Source: Vitrella brassicaformis
Taxonomy: Eukaryota; Sar; Vitrellaceae
Reading direction: 5' to 3'
Length of the DNA: 33,114 nt
NCBI GenBank assembly: GCA_001179505.1
Contig: CDMY01000672.1
Span: forward strand, 1 to 33,114
Shown: positions 12,673 through 22,463 of the stretch, piece by piece
How the letters are laid out: every line of letters begins with the position of its first letter
Numbering within the stretch: the stretch's first letter is position 1
Notes under the pieces: generated by a model
What the model saw: only the letters and a program-made list of their open reading frames with translations
Told to the model about the DNA's origin: nothing
Databases searched by the model: none
Position numbers and translations under genes: made by a program

Positions 12673-12928
12673 TGGACAGTGGACAGCTGACTGACGCACA
12701 CAGCACAGAGAGAGACCCCGCTAGACACAGAAACTGAGAGAGAGGCAGCCGGCCTTTTGTAATCGATCGGATGGATGGACGGAGGGGCGGATGCGGGCGG
12801 GTGAATGATTAGAGGGGCGGAGGAGTTTAGGAGTGGTGTTGTGTGTTCCGACTACAGGCAGACAAGCAGACAGGGAGGGAGGGAGGGGGTCCGTAGCAGC
12901 GGCCAAGATGGGCATCGTGCACGTGAAT

Positions 12929-13022
12929 GTGTGTGTGTGTGCGTTTGTGTGTGTGTGGAGCAATTCGACTCTGTGTGTGTGTGTGTGTGTGTGGTGTTTT
13001 TGCTGCATGTGTGTGTGTGTGA
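12929..13022. repeat. Interrupted (TG)n microsatellite cluster
   Basis: Three TG-rich tracts at 12929..12956, 12971..12993 and 13007..13021, separated by unique sequence. Confidence 0.9.
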
Positions 13023-13378
13023 TTCTGCGTGTTTCCCGTCATTTATTACGTACCTCAATCAATCAATGAGATGAATTGCGTAGGTGCACCGATCGGATCC
13101 ATTCGTCGACCATTGACGTCAGGGAGCTAGCTATACAGAGCGCGACAGACACGCACAGACAGATCCATGCAGCTGCTGCAGCCATCAAGGCACAACACAC
13201 ACATTCAAAAGACAGCGTGCCACGCACTACCTCTGGACACCGCCACACCACTTAGACTTATCATCGCAGGCACCAAAATCGATATGACAACCAACACATG
13301 TATTCGACCCCCCACACGCCGTCCGACCCGCACGCAGCGCGTCCTACGCCCCTGCCAGCGTACGCCCGGTATGCAGAC

Positions 13379-13419
13379 ACCCACCACCACCACCACCACC
13401 CCCCCACCACCACACACAT
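13379..13419. repeat. (CCA)n/(CAC)n trinucleotide tract
   Basis: A run of CAC/CCA triplets with a seven-C interruption, ending in CACACACA. Confidence 0.85.
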
Positions 13420-13645
13420 AACTGTTTGGCTGATACAGCACGCAAGGCGCGGCAGAAAAAAAGGTGCGTCCACACTCTGTGCAGGAAAAACGAAAGGAGT
13501 CCTCCAACAGACAGCACGGCCCGGCGTGGGCCGCCCGCCCACGATAGAATGCGTGTTTACAATACACCCACAGACGTGTGAGTACACAGGGGAGAGAGAG
13601 AGGGGGAGAGAGAGACTCCGACCGAGGGATATAACGCAGAGCGAA

Positions 13646-13722
13646 ACACACACACACATACACACACATACACACAGAGACACACACAGACACACACAGA
13701 TACACACAGACACACACACACA
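13646..13722. repeat. CA/CAGA/CATA compound microsatellite
   Basis: Almost 80 nt of CACACA units with periodic AGA and ATA interruptions about every ten bases (for example CACACACAGA repeated). Confidence 0.9.
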
Positions 13723-13928
13723 TCGACGCGGACGGGTGGGTGACACGAATGACTTCCATGTGTGGTGCTCGGCTCGACCACATAGACAGACACGGACCAC
13801 TCCCCTACGTGTCGCATCATTACAATACACGTGGGGCTCGTAGAGGGAAGGCGAGAGTCCTGATACGCCACAAAACGCGACGGGGAGGAGAAACACATCC
13901 CCCCACGCCCCAGGGGGAAAGAGGGATT

Positions 13929-13930
13929 GA

Positions 13931-13965
<35 letters not shown>
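13929..13965. repeat. (GA)n microsatellite
   Basis: Purine-only GA run with a single GACA interruption near 13941. Confidence 0.9.
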
Positions 13966-14147
13966 GCATAGACGTCGACCGAGAGATATCATGCAGAGCC
14001 ACACACCCACTCACAGACAGACAGGCGGCACGGACCAGCGTGGACAGAATGAGTGAGTGAATTACAATACACCAACCACCAAAGACAGGCAAAAGTGTGG
14101 AGAACGAGACTGAGTAGATAGTGGACAAATAGATCGACGATGCTCAT

Positions 14148-14170
14148 GGAATGGATGGATGGATGGATGG
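14148..14170. repeat. (GGAT)n tetranucleotide repeat
   Basis: Five to six GGAT units. The same tetramer recurs near 1040, 1340 and 9530. Confidence 0.85.
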
Positions 14171-14309
14171 GCGGCCCCTGCCGGGCCCCTTTGCCCAATC
14201 AACATTTCGCACAGACCGCCAGCCGACGAGGGAAAAACCGTCAGGCGGCGAACATCCATGTGCGAAACACGTACCTCCCCCCCTCCCACCAGCCATCAAA
14301 AACGATCGG

Positions 14310-14335
14310 ACACACACACACACACACACACACAC
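14310..14335. repeat. (CA)n microsatellite
   Basis: A pure CA dinucleotide run about 20 nt beyond the stop codon of the downstream minus-strand glycosyltransferase gene, so it lies in that gene's probable 3' UTR. Confidence 0.9.
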
Positions 14336-14357
14336 GAACCATCTAGTACTAAGTGGG

Positions 14358-15632
14358 TCACATGAGCACCACCCACGGCATGTCCCGCCCCACATCAAAC
14401 GAGACGCCGCGCCTCAGGAGCGCCTGAGTGTCCGACCTGCAGCTGCTGCACATCCAGTGGTGCACCGCCACACTCCGATTGCTCACATAAGTCTCCTCGT
14501 CATACTGCGCCGGGGCGAGCATCGCGCACCCCTGCCAAGCCCACGTCTGGTTGGCAAACGACCTCCTCGGCCTCGGCAGAATGTCGTCGAAGGTCCTGAC
14601 GTCGTCCACGCAGTAGCCGGCCATGAATCCGTTGTAGGCGGCATATTCGCCGTACAACACATCGAAGTCAGTCACCATGACGGAGCTCAGCGGAGGCCGT
14701 TTGTCGCATGACGACTCGCGGCCCTCTGCTGCCCGAAAGCTGTCCTCCGTGTCGAGGGCTTTGTGGACGAGAGCGGTCAGCGGTCGGGGGCCGGTGCAGG
14801 CCACGGGGTCCTTTTGACAGGTCTTGGCGGCTGTCGCATTCCCGAGAGCCTGGAGTGTCTGGTTGAGGAACTCGCCGATGAGCGGATGCCGGGGGGTCGC
14901 GGCGATCCATGCGTTGGAGACAAAAGGCCTCGCCTCGTCGTTGAGGTGCTCCAAGAGATAGACCTACGAGACAAGCACACACACATCACAGCCAACCGGG
15001 CGGCCTGGCTGCTTGTGCATGTGACTTACGTGTAGCAGGTGCTCTTCGCCGACGATAAAGTCCTTCCCCTGAGCCTCGGCTTCCTGCAGCAGACCCTCGT
15101 ATGGCCTCAGACACTCGTAGTCCATGTCTTGATAGACGCCGCCATAAATCCACAACACCAGCAAGCGGCCGACGTCCCCGCGAGTGATGCCCCGCAGCCG
15201 ACGCCACCTGGCCGAGAAGCCGGGGAAATGCTCATCCACCAACAGCCGCAGCGACGAGTCTGTGTAGAAGTAGTGCTCCATTGTGGGATTGCGATAATGG
15301 CACGACCGCATCCAGCCCTTGAACATGGTTGGCAGCTCCCGCCTCTTCCACGTCTGGTGGATGATACGAGGGAAGGCTGTCGTGCCGCCACATGCAGCTG
15401 CCGCGCTGGAGTGAGGATCTTCCTCTCTTCGGGTCAGCCTTTCGGCTCGCCAAGCGACAGTAGTCACGCCGTCAGCGCCAACAAAGCCGATGGGTGGCGC
15501 CGCCTCAGGCTGGCGTGCAGGCGGGGCAGATCTGGCGGAAGAGTAGAAGAAGGCGATGAGGGTCAGCGAGATGGCTGATGTGATGACGCAGCCCAGCAGG
15601 AAGCGGAGGAGATTGGGCGGGATCATGCCCAT
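14358..15632 (-). CDS. GT32-type (OCH1-like, DXD) glycosyltransferase, tandem copy A
   Basis: Exons 15030..15632 and 14358..14963 with a 66-nt phase-0 intron (14964..15029) encode 401 residues, stop TGA. The N-terminus has a single membrane anchor (RFLLGCVITSAISLTLIAFF, residues 10-29), so a type II Golgi protein is predicted. The catalytic domain shows the family's opening motif FPRIIHQTWK, then GRLLVLWIYGGVYQDMDYEC with the metal/nucleotide-sugar DXD (D-M-D, residues ~169-171). SNAWIAATPRHPLIGEF, typical of the Gly_transf_sug/GT32 family, lies in the second half. Family members transfer mannose or other hexoses to glycans or sphingolipids; donor and acceptor cannot be read from sequence. 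An in-frame ATG at 15719 would add 29 residues. I prefer 15632 because the interval contains a palindrome that lies outside the coding region in the paralogue. It lies head-to-tail with copy B. Confidence 0.87.
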
Positions 15633-16234
15633 CTCGCATTGGCTTCTTCGGGATGCTGGGTCGATGGGAAAAAGAAAGAAAGGAGGGTTGCAGGGTTTCC
15701 AAACCCTGAAGTTGATCATGGCCACTCAGCAATAGCAGATACTCAAATCACTTTCTCTCTGGATTGTGGTGTGAGTCATTGTGAAATCATCACAAACAAC
15801 AAAGCGAAACGCTTTCAGCCAGCCGGGAGGGACAAGACAGATAAACCACCAAACAAACACTCAAATGACTTGTGTTGTACAGTGCACCAAATGAACATCA
15901 TTCATCGCCTTCTCTCTCAGTGAGTGGCACACAATACACAGACAGAAGTACAAACACACCTACCTACCTGCACAACAAATGGCTACGATCGTCTATCTCC
16001 CACTTGAGCACCGCACCACCCACGGCAGGGACAAGACAAATAAACCAACCGTCAAGCAGACGCTCAAACGCGGTACAAAAACTCTAAAAGCACTTTCTCT
16101 CTAGTGACATACATGCACAAATCTGCCCTACACACAATCACAGACACACACACAAAATTAAACAGACACATAAACGTTCAGACAAATACACATATACCAA
16201 CACACTACTTGAGCAGGATTGATTTCCCTAGTAG
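15633..16234. other. Spacer between the two glycosyltransferase copies, with degenerate duplicated blocks
   Basis: About 600 nt holding the 5' flank of copy A and the 3' flank of copy B. GGGACAAGACA-ATAAACCA blocks occur at ~15829..15848 and ~16027..16048, each followed by a CACTCAAA/CGCTCAAA segment. CTTTCTCTCT motifs recur at ~15750, ~15910 and ~16091. A stretch at 16002..16026 (ACTTGAGCACC then ACCACCCACGGC) resembles the last codons (WVVLK-stop) of the glycosyltransferase genes read on the minus strand, with a 5-nt insertion. The rest is A/C-rich with CACACA runs. Confidence 0.6.
15691..15708. promoter_or_regulatory. Palindrome upstream of glycosyltransferase copy A
   Basis: CAGGGTTTCCAAACCCTG: perfect 8-nt arms around a CC centre, 59 nt upstream of the preferred ATG. 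An almost identical palindrome precedes copy B, so it may be a shared promoter or 5' UTR element. Function inferred only. Confidence 0.45.
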
Positions 16235-17545
16235 CTACTTGAGCACCACCCACGGCGCATCACGCCGAACGTCAAAGGAATTGCTCCGCCTCAGCCGCGG
16301 GCTCGATCCGCACCAGCTGCACATCCAGTGGTGCACCGCAACGCTCTGGCTGGCCACATAAATCTGCGAATCGTCTTCGGCCAGAGCCAGCAGGGCACAC
16401 CCCTGCCAAGCCCACCACTCTGTGGCAAAAGGATTTCTCGGCGTCGGCAGAACGGCCTTGAAAGATGCTGGATCGCGCTTGCAGTAGTGAGCCAACTGGT
16501 TGTTCGATGCAGCATATTCGCCATACACCACATCGAAGTCGGTCACCATGACAGACCCCAATGGAGGCCGCTCACATGGCTGGCTCTCGTCCTCCATGTC
16601 CAGGGCTTTGTGGATGAGAGCCGTCAGTTTCTGCGGGCCGGTACAGCCGATAGGATCGCCTTGGCAGTCCCCGTTGGTTGTCGCATTGCCGAGAGTCTGG
16701 ACTGTCTGGTTGAGGAACTCGCCGATGAGCGGATGCCGGGGTGTCGCGGCGATCCATGCGTTGGAGACAAACGGCCTCGCCTCGTCGTCGACGTGCTCCA
16801 GGAGAAACACCTACGAGACAAGCACACACACATCACAGACAGCCGGGCGGCCTGGCTGCTTGTGCATCTGACTTACATGCAGCAGGTGCTCCTCGCCGAC
16901 GATAAAGTCCTTCCCCTGAGCCTCGGCTTCCTGCAGCAGACCCTCGTATGGCCTCAGACATTCGTAGTCCATGTCTTGATAGATGCCGCCATAAATCCAC
17001 AACACCAGCAAGCGGCCAACGTCCGCGAGAGTGATGCCCCGCAGCTCATCCCAAACGGCTGAGAAGCCGGGGAAGTGCTCATCCAACAGTGCTTGCAGCG
17101 ACGCGTGCGTGTAGACGTAGTGCTCCATTGTGGGGTTGTGGTCATGACACGACTGCATCCAGCCCTTGAACATGGTTGGCAGCTCCCGCTCCTTCCATGT
17201 CTGGTGGATAATGCGAGGGAAGACCGGCTCCTCTCTCCGCCTCGCGCTGCCACATGCTGTTGTCCTGGAGGCAATTACCTCCTCTCTTCGGGTCAGCCTC
17301 TCTGCTCGCCAGGAAACACTCACGCCGCCAGCGCCGACGAAAACAGCAGCCGTTGACGATTCCGGTGACGCCGCTTCAGGCTGGACCAGATGTGCAGGCG
17401 GGGCAGATCCGGCGGAAGAGTGGAACAAGGCAAAGAGAATCACTGAGATGGCCGATGTGATGACGCAGCCCAGCCAAAAGCGGGAGGGAACTGGCGGCAG
17501 CGAGAGAGGTGACTTGACTCCCATCTTGGGCTTAGGAGAGCCCAT
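16235..17545 (-). CDS. GT32-type (OCH1-like, DXD) glycosyltransferase, tandem copy B
   Basis: Exons 16877..17545 and 16235..16810 with a 66-nt phase-0 intron (16811..16876) encode 414 residues, stop TAG, ATG at 17543..17545. Organisation mirrors copy A: short cytosolic tail, anchor (FWLGCVITSAISVILFALF), FPRIIHQTWK, YGGIYQDMDYEC with the DXD at residues ~191-193, and SNAWIAATPRHPLIGEF. The middle of the gene, intron included, is nearly identical to copy A. The stem region after the anchor and the C-terminal third have diverged, with small indels. This fits a local tandem duplication whose copies are specialising in acceptor use while keeping the catalytic core. Predicted Golgi-resident type II transferase; substrate unknown. 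Confidence 0.87.
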
Positions 17546-17585
17546 TGCGTTCGTTGAAAGGACTCGAGCTCAGAACGTGAGCTTG

Positions 17586-17602
17586 CAGGGTTTCGAACCC
17601 TG
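17586..17602. promoter_or_regulatory. Palindrome upstream of glycosyltransferase copy B
   Basis: CAGGGTTTCGAACCCTG, 41 nt upstream of the ATG, matching the element before copy A. On the minus strand it reads as a 5-bp stem with a TTCGAAA loop, resembling a tRNA T-arm. No acceptor or anticodon stem accompanies it. Confidence 0.45.
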
Positions 17603-17767
17603 ACACCGCGCGGCTCACCCCTCGCGTTTGCAATTCGGCATGGTGTTCATTGTCCACATTCATTCACATTTGGCACGTGAGCACGTGAAAAGCAAAAGAA
17701 ATCGCATCATGCATGTCGACCAAACTGTTCGCATCAGCAGTCTGTCTCAACGAGTTCTGCCGATTGA

Positions 17768-20700
17768 TTATTTCCTGGAGCTCCTTTGCCTCTTGTCCTG
17801 CAGCCACGCACCGGGAATACCATCAATAGAGACGTGTCAAACTGCATACAGCCGTGCACCACTGCAGTGGGACGTGTGTCCTCACCTCTGTTGGCTCCTG
17901 CGTGTTCGCCTGTTCTTCCTCCTGTCTCTTCAGCTCCCGCCGCAGCCCACGCAAGAAGGGCTCATACCGCTCCACCCACAGCTTGTCGAAGCTCTCGACA
18001 GCCTGAACACACAGACATGCGCACAAATCAGCCATATCCGCATGGACGCATCGAATCCTTCCTGTGTGTCTCACCATGTAGGTCTTGTGCTTGTTGAGCC
18101 CTTTCTTGTTGAGTCCCGCGCCGAGAAATGTCGACAGGCCCTGCATGGCCCTCGCCACCAGCTCAAAGAGGGACGTCCGATGGAGTAACAAGACTGTGCC
18201 CCCAACGAGTGGCGCCACACGGGCGACGATCGAGGCCACATACATGAGCAGGAATGCCAACCAGTCGATGACGATTGTGCCGGCCGATAGCAGTAGGAGC
18301 ACAGATGCTGTGGCCACGACTGCCCAAGAGGTCGCAGGCGATCGCCACTTGAGAATCCCTCGGAGGGTTTCGATTTTCAACAGCAGTTTGCGGCTCTTCT
18401 TCTGCAAAAAAAAGAGACATGAGCTTGGATCGACCCGTAGAGACACAGCATTCTCTTACCTGTGCAAGCCTGATGCGGTCCTTGACATGTGACGGTGCTC
18501 CGGCCAGCACGAATGCCAGCCATGGGCCAAGCTCTAGCTCCGTTTCCTGCCCCTCATCAATGTCCTCCTTTTTATTCTCAACTGACACAGCAGAGAAGGG
18601 CGGGTGACAGACATATGTGGTGTGTGGGGGTGCTCATGTCTCCAGCTTACGGTTCTTGGTACTGCTTGGTGAGATGTCCTTCAGCCTATCCGTGACTCCA
18701 GTAAGGACTGCGCCTGGAGTTGCCGCCACCCCCTCTATCGCATCTGCGGCCAGATTGAGGGTGCCGCCTACCACACCGGTCACGGCATCGACTGCACCAG
18801 TCCCGAGACCCACAGCCATGCCGGAAAAACCGCCCCTTTGAAAGCCCTGCACCGGAGACTCAACCAGGGAAGCCACACCACCCAGAGTGGAGGTGGCGAA
18901 GCCTTCCACGCCCGTTAGGAGCGCATCGCCAACATGGGAGAGCTTCTTACGGCGGCGCACTGGCGAAGACGACCCTGAATGGACAGCCAAAAGAGGCGAG
19001 GATGTGATATTACTCTCTTTCGTGTGAAGACGGTCAATGCTGACTTCCGTAGATGAGTGCGCCGGGTGTGTTGGCCAGTCCTCTCAGCGTGCTGCTTGCG
19101 AAGCCTCCCACCCCGCTGAATGTGCCCGTGACGGCCCCTGTGACACCTGATGTAAGGCCGGTGACAGCGCCGAGTGCCCCTCGCTCCGATGCGCCCTCGA
19201 ATGTTTCAGTAAAGATGCCCACAAAGCCGCCAAGTGTCTGCTCGTGAAGGGCCTGGGAGACCACGAAGACAGACAGGCAAATGTGTCAGTAGGGATGAGG
19301 GTTGACCTTAAAGCCGGCGGCAAGGCCTTGGCCGACGTCCGTCGGGTCCAGCTGCTGCGTGGTCTCAAGCTCTTCCATCATGTTGAGGAAACGATCCTGA
19401 AAGGTGGGCACGTCGAGGGGCGGCAGAGGGTGTTTGCGCGTGTGCATCATGAGTGCGATGAAGCAGATGAAGAAGAACGGCAGGATGAGGGCCGGGAAGA
19501 AATAAAGCAGCCAGAAGCCCAGCAGCACAAGCGAGGACACAATGGGGTCCTTCCAGTCGAGCACTGAGTTCGCCCAAACAGCAGCCTACAGCAACGACAC
19601 ACAAAGGAGGAAAGTGCATATATACAAATGTCTCCGTAACCTCCCCTTTGCCGTCTACCTTTTCCAGCATTTCGTCCCAGAGAATGAGCTTCATGCGCAT
19701 CCCATTGGCATACAGCTGGTTGAGGTCATAAACCGGCAGATGCTTGGGCCGGGGTGGCACCGGCAGGCACCCAGCCAAAAGCTCTCCCGTCATCGTGAAC
19801 TTGGCAGTGACTCGCAGACGGATGAAGCCTGCATATAGGAGACATTCCATGGCATTCATCAAAGATGCAGTAAGTGAGCATTCGTCGGCTTGATTGTGTT
19901 GTCGAGAGACCTGCGCCCTGCATCTCGAAGGCCTGTGACGGCAGGATCCGGAACCATCCCTCGACGGTCTGGCCGCTGACCAGGTGCTTGATGGGGAAGA
20001 TGATCTCCCCCAGCAGATCGTCATAGCCGACAACATCGAAGTCATATACCTGTCAAAGACACGGAAGCATCCGTACCGAGCCGATTAATGTGTGCGTCTC
20101 CTTTGTCCACTGACCTCCAGATGCAGCACACTCATGGGATGGTGGACGTGCATGACGAAGCTTTCGTTCCAGACCGGCTCGAGCGTCCTGCTCTGCGTCG
20201 TGCTCGTGCCCACAGAGATCATCGCGCGCTTGAGGGGAGACAGAGACAGGATCTTGGGGTGGGACACAGACGGATCAAGGGGCTTTGACAGCGTCATCTT
20301 CACATACGGATCACTGGCACACGGACACATCGCCATCCATGCCCATCAGTGTCCATCATCTTGGGCCATTCGTTCCCACCTGAATCCATTTGTGTCGGCT
20401 GCAGGCAGCCCCTTGGCCTCCAGCACGGTGATGGTGAACTCACAGTACCCCTGCCTCTTGAGCGCCTCTGCCGGATTCGTCAGGCACAGCCACGGGTCAA
20501 ACGGTGCTGGGCCCTTCAAAGCAGCAAGGTCCGTCTTGAGTGTTGGTTCAGGCAGCACACGTGTAGGCGGACTCGTCGACTTCTCGAATGCACTCGGCGC
20601 CGACTCCTTTGCCCGCATCGACAAGCCACGTGAAAGGCCCAACATTCCCGTCTTCCTGGTGTCCTCCGTGGCTGAAGACGGGCTGGGGCTGGCGCTTGCC

Positions 20701-20882
20701 GCATGTGTGGCCTCATCCTCTTTTTTCCTTTTGTCAGTCGCTGAGGCTGATGGAGCGACAGCATCGCTCGTCTCCTTCGGACGAGATGGTGTGGCCTCCC
20801 CAGGGATGACGCGAGGGGGCTCCTGCCCAGAGAGGGCCTGCTCAGGAGGCCGGTGCCGGCCGAGGCAACACGAACACAGCAT
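17768..20882 (-). CDS. MCTP-like C2/two-hairpin membrane protein with VPS13-C-like glycine-rich repeats
   Basis: Eleven exons (20380..20882, 20115..20313, 19911..20049, 19659..19828, 19307..19585, 19045..19252, 18651..18974, 18460..18581, 18075..18401, 17886..18002, 17768..17797) give 805 residues, stop TAA. The start MLCSCCLG is cysteine-rich and could be palmitoylated. Residues ~15-145 are Ser/Pro/Ala-rich. A C2 domain spans ~150-285 (CEFTITVLEAKGLPAADTNG, SDPYVKM, LEPVWNESFVM, YDFDVVGYDDLLGEI) with the expected Ca-binding Asp positions. Residues ~338-380 (WKDPIVSSLV, then LLYFFPALILPFFFICFIAL) match the first membrane hairpin of plant/animal MCTPs. ILKWRSP plus a hydrophobic hairpin at ~665-715 matches the second. 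Between them lie two glycine-rich repeats (~435-495 and ~510-590). The C-terminus is a basic, charged helix ending RQRSSRK. A role as an ER-plasma membrane or other contact-site tether is inferred. Confidence 0.85.
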
Positions 20883-21038
20883 TCTCTTCCGCTGCCGGGC
20901 TGCCCGGCCCCCAGACAACAATAGTATGAAACAATAGTAGCCCCGCGCTGTGCCTAACATCACCATCAGAAATGGTCTAAGCAGAACACAAGACAACCAA
21001 CAACAGCCTCACCAGAAGATAGTACGTCGCAGGGAGGG
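20883..21038. promoter_or_regulatory. Short divergent promoter region
   Basis: Only 156 nt separate the preferred ATG of the MCTP-like gene (-) from the ATG of the GH16-like gene (+), so the two genes probably share a bidirectional promoter. No core element is recognisable. A longer minus-strand reading frame with upstream ATGs reaches 20996 and would leave just 42 nt; the shorter start is preferred for this reason. Confidence 0.4.
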
Positions 21039-22206
21039 ATGACAGGGCTGTTTCTTGTGCTGAGTATCCTTGTCCTTGCGCACGCTGCAAAGGGATCTTC
21101 CGGAAGCCTCAGGGATCCAGAGAGGAAGCGGCTCGCCTGCCACCCTGCAGACGCTCTTGAGGTCACAGTAGGGGACGACTTCGACGCCAAGAAACTCGAT
21201 ACCAACACGTGGATGGTGCTGGAGGGGTGCAGCAAGAAGATGTGCCGCCGGCCAGACAAGGTGCAGCTGAGGGATGGGAACCTGGAGCTGCACATGGGCC
21301 CTTCGAAGCCATACAAAGCAGCCGACGGACGCGTCTTCTCGTACGAAGGAGGCGGCATTTTGATGAACGAAACGCTTCACTTTGGCTACTACGAGGCGCG
21401 AGTCGCATTCTCTGGTGCGCCGGGTTACGTCCAAGTCTTCTGGACCACCACCTCTCCCAGCTTTCTCGAGTGAGCAACCCAGGCAAACGATGCGCTGCTC
21501 GTTGATCCTGTTCTGTTGTTCGTTTCTGTTTGGGTCATGCATCTGGCAGGCCCGTTGACGGTCCACAGCAGGAGTTTGACGTGGTCCAGTACCCAGGCAA
21601 CAGAAGCTACTACGAAATCACCACATGGCGGTGGAGCCCTGAGCCGTATGCTATCGTCGGGAAGAGCCGCATCCTTCTGCAGCAGCCCACCAGGCTGTCA
21701 GCCAAGGCCTCTGAAGGCTGCCCCTTGATGACGCCTGCACTCTCCAAGTCGTTTACTAAAGAGAAGCTGGAGGAGCTCGGTGACAACAAGTGGGAGGGGG
21801 AGCCAGAACCGATGAAGCCTCCGTCAAACGAGACGGACGCCGAGGACGCACAAGCCGCCCAGCTGGACATGACAGGGTGGCATACGTATGGCTTACTCTA
21901 CACACCTGAACAGGTACGACCACACAGCAGGACAGCACACGCGTGTGTGTGTGTGTGTGTGTGTGTGGCTCACTGCTTCTCTTGTCCATTGATTGCTGCT
22001 CACAGGCCTTTTTCTACCTAGATGGTGTGCCGATACGCATGATCGATCTGGCGAAGGCCCTGCCTGGTGATGAGCTGGCCCGCCAGCACGTGCTGCTGAC
22101 GACACAAGTGACGGGGGAGACTGTGGGGGAGGTTGGTGATGCGAGTGGCGTCATGTATGTGGACTACTTCAGATTTCATCAGCTGCCTGGCTCCGAGACG
22201 CAATGA
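21039..22206 (+). CDS. Secreted GH16-family-like protein with altered catalytic motif
   Basis: Exons 21039..21469, 21550..21913 and 22006..22206 encode 331 residues, stop TGA. The start is supported by a clean signal peptide (MTGLFLVLSILVLAHAAKG). The fold markers of glycoside hydrolase family 16 are present in order: a mid-chain GGGILMNETLHFGYYEARV strand, GYVQVFWTTT, the catalytic strand QQEFDVVQY, MTGWHTYGLLYTP, FFYLDGVPIR, and a closing YVDYFRFHQ. The active-site pattern E-x-D-x-x-E reads E152-F-D154-V-V-Q157. The nucleophile Glu and the assisting Asp are kept, but the acid/base Glu is Gln. A loop of about 60 residues rich in E/P/K (~185-240) is inserted after the catalytic strand. It is probably exported to the wall, cyst or extracellular space. 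It may be a non-hydrolytic glycan-binding or transferase-type variant; substrate unknown. Confidence 0.85.
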
Positions 22207-22463
22207 ATGACTTGTGCGTGTCGGGCTGACGTTCCCGATTGATCCATTTAGACACCAGTCCGATTGTCAAAATCCATCCACACACCACACAGGCACTTTG
22301 GAACCTAGTACAAAACTAGGAAGGACGAAATCAGGCATCATCAGCCAGTGTCTTCCTCTAGCAATATACGACACAGGCCACACACCAGTAGGGTCAACGG
22401 ACACGACACCAGCAGGCAGGCACAGTTGAGAGAGACCTAGTACGCAGGCAAAAAGCCAAGACA

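Larger units (their letters stand above)
12673..14357. other. Microsatellite-rich intergenic spacer
   Basis: About 1.7 kb between the 3' end of the RCC1 gene and the 3' end of the first glycosyltransferase gene. It holds a dense series of simple repeats: TG, CAC/CCA, CA/CAGA, GA, GGAT and CA again. Long open frames on both strands translate to Cys-Val, His-Thr or Ser-Leu dipeptide runs and are repeat artefacts. I see no gene, RNA or mobile element here. Confidence 0.75.

Noticed and set aside
13646-13722. Regularly spaced repeat resembling a small CRISPR array
   Set aside because: The ~10-nt period comes from CACACACAGA microsatellite units. There are no unique spacers or cas genes, and the gene structure is eukaryotic.
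13205-14010. Minus-strand open frames of 192 and 249 codons
   Set aside because: They are translations of CA/GA microsatellites giving Cys-Val and Ser-Leu runs, with no conserved features.
15633-15719. Upstream ATG at 15719 as the start of glycosyltransferase copy A
   Set aside because: It would put the palindrome shared with copy B inside the coding region and add a segment that copy B lacks. The start at 15632 aligns with the anchor of copy B.
17586-17660. tRNA gene suggested by a T-arm-like stem-loop (minus strand TTCGAAA loop)
   Set aside because: No matching acceptor stem, D-arm or anticodon arm lies at the right spacing, and the paralogous locus has lost the loop consensus while keeping the palindrome.
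20883-20996. Longer N-terminus of the MCTP-like protein starting at 20996
   Set aside because: It would leave only 42 nt to the divergent GH16-like start codon and adds an otherwise unsupported hydrophobic leader. It remains possible but is less likely.
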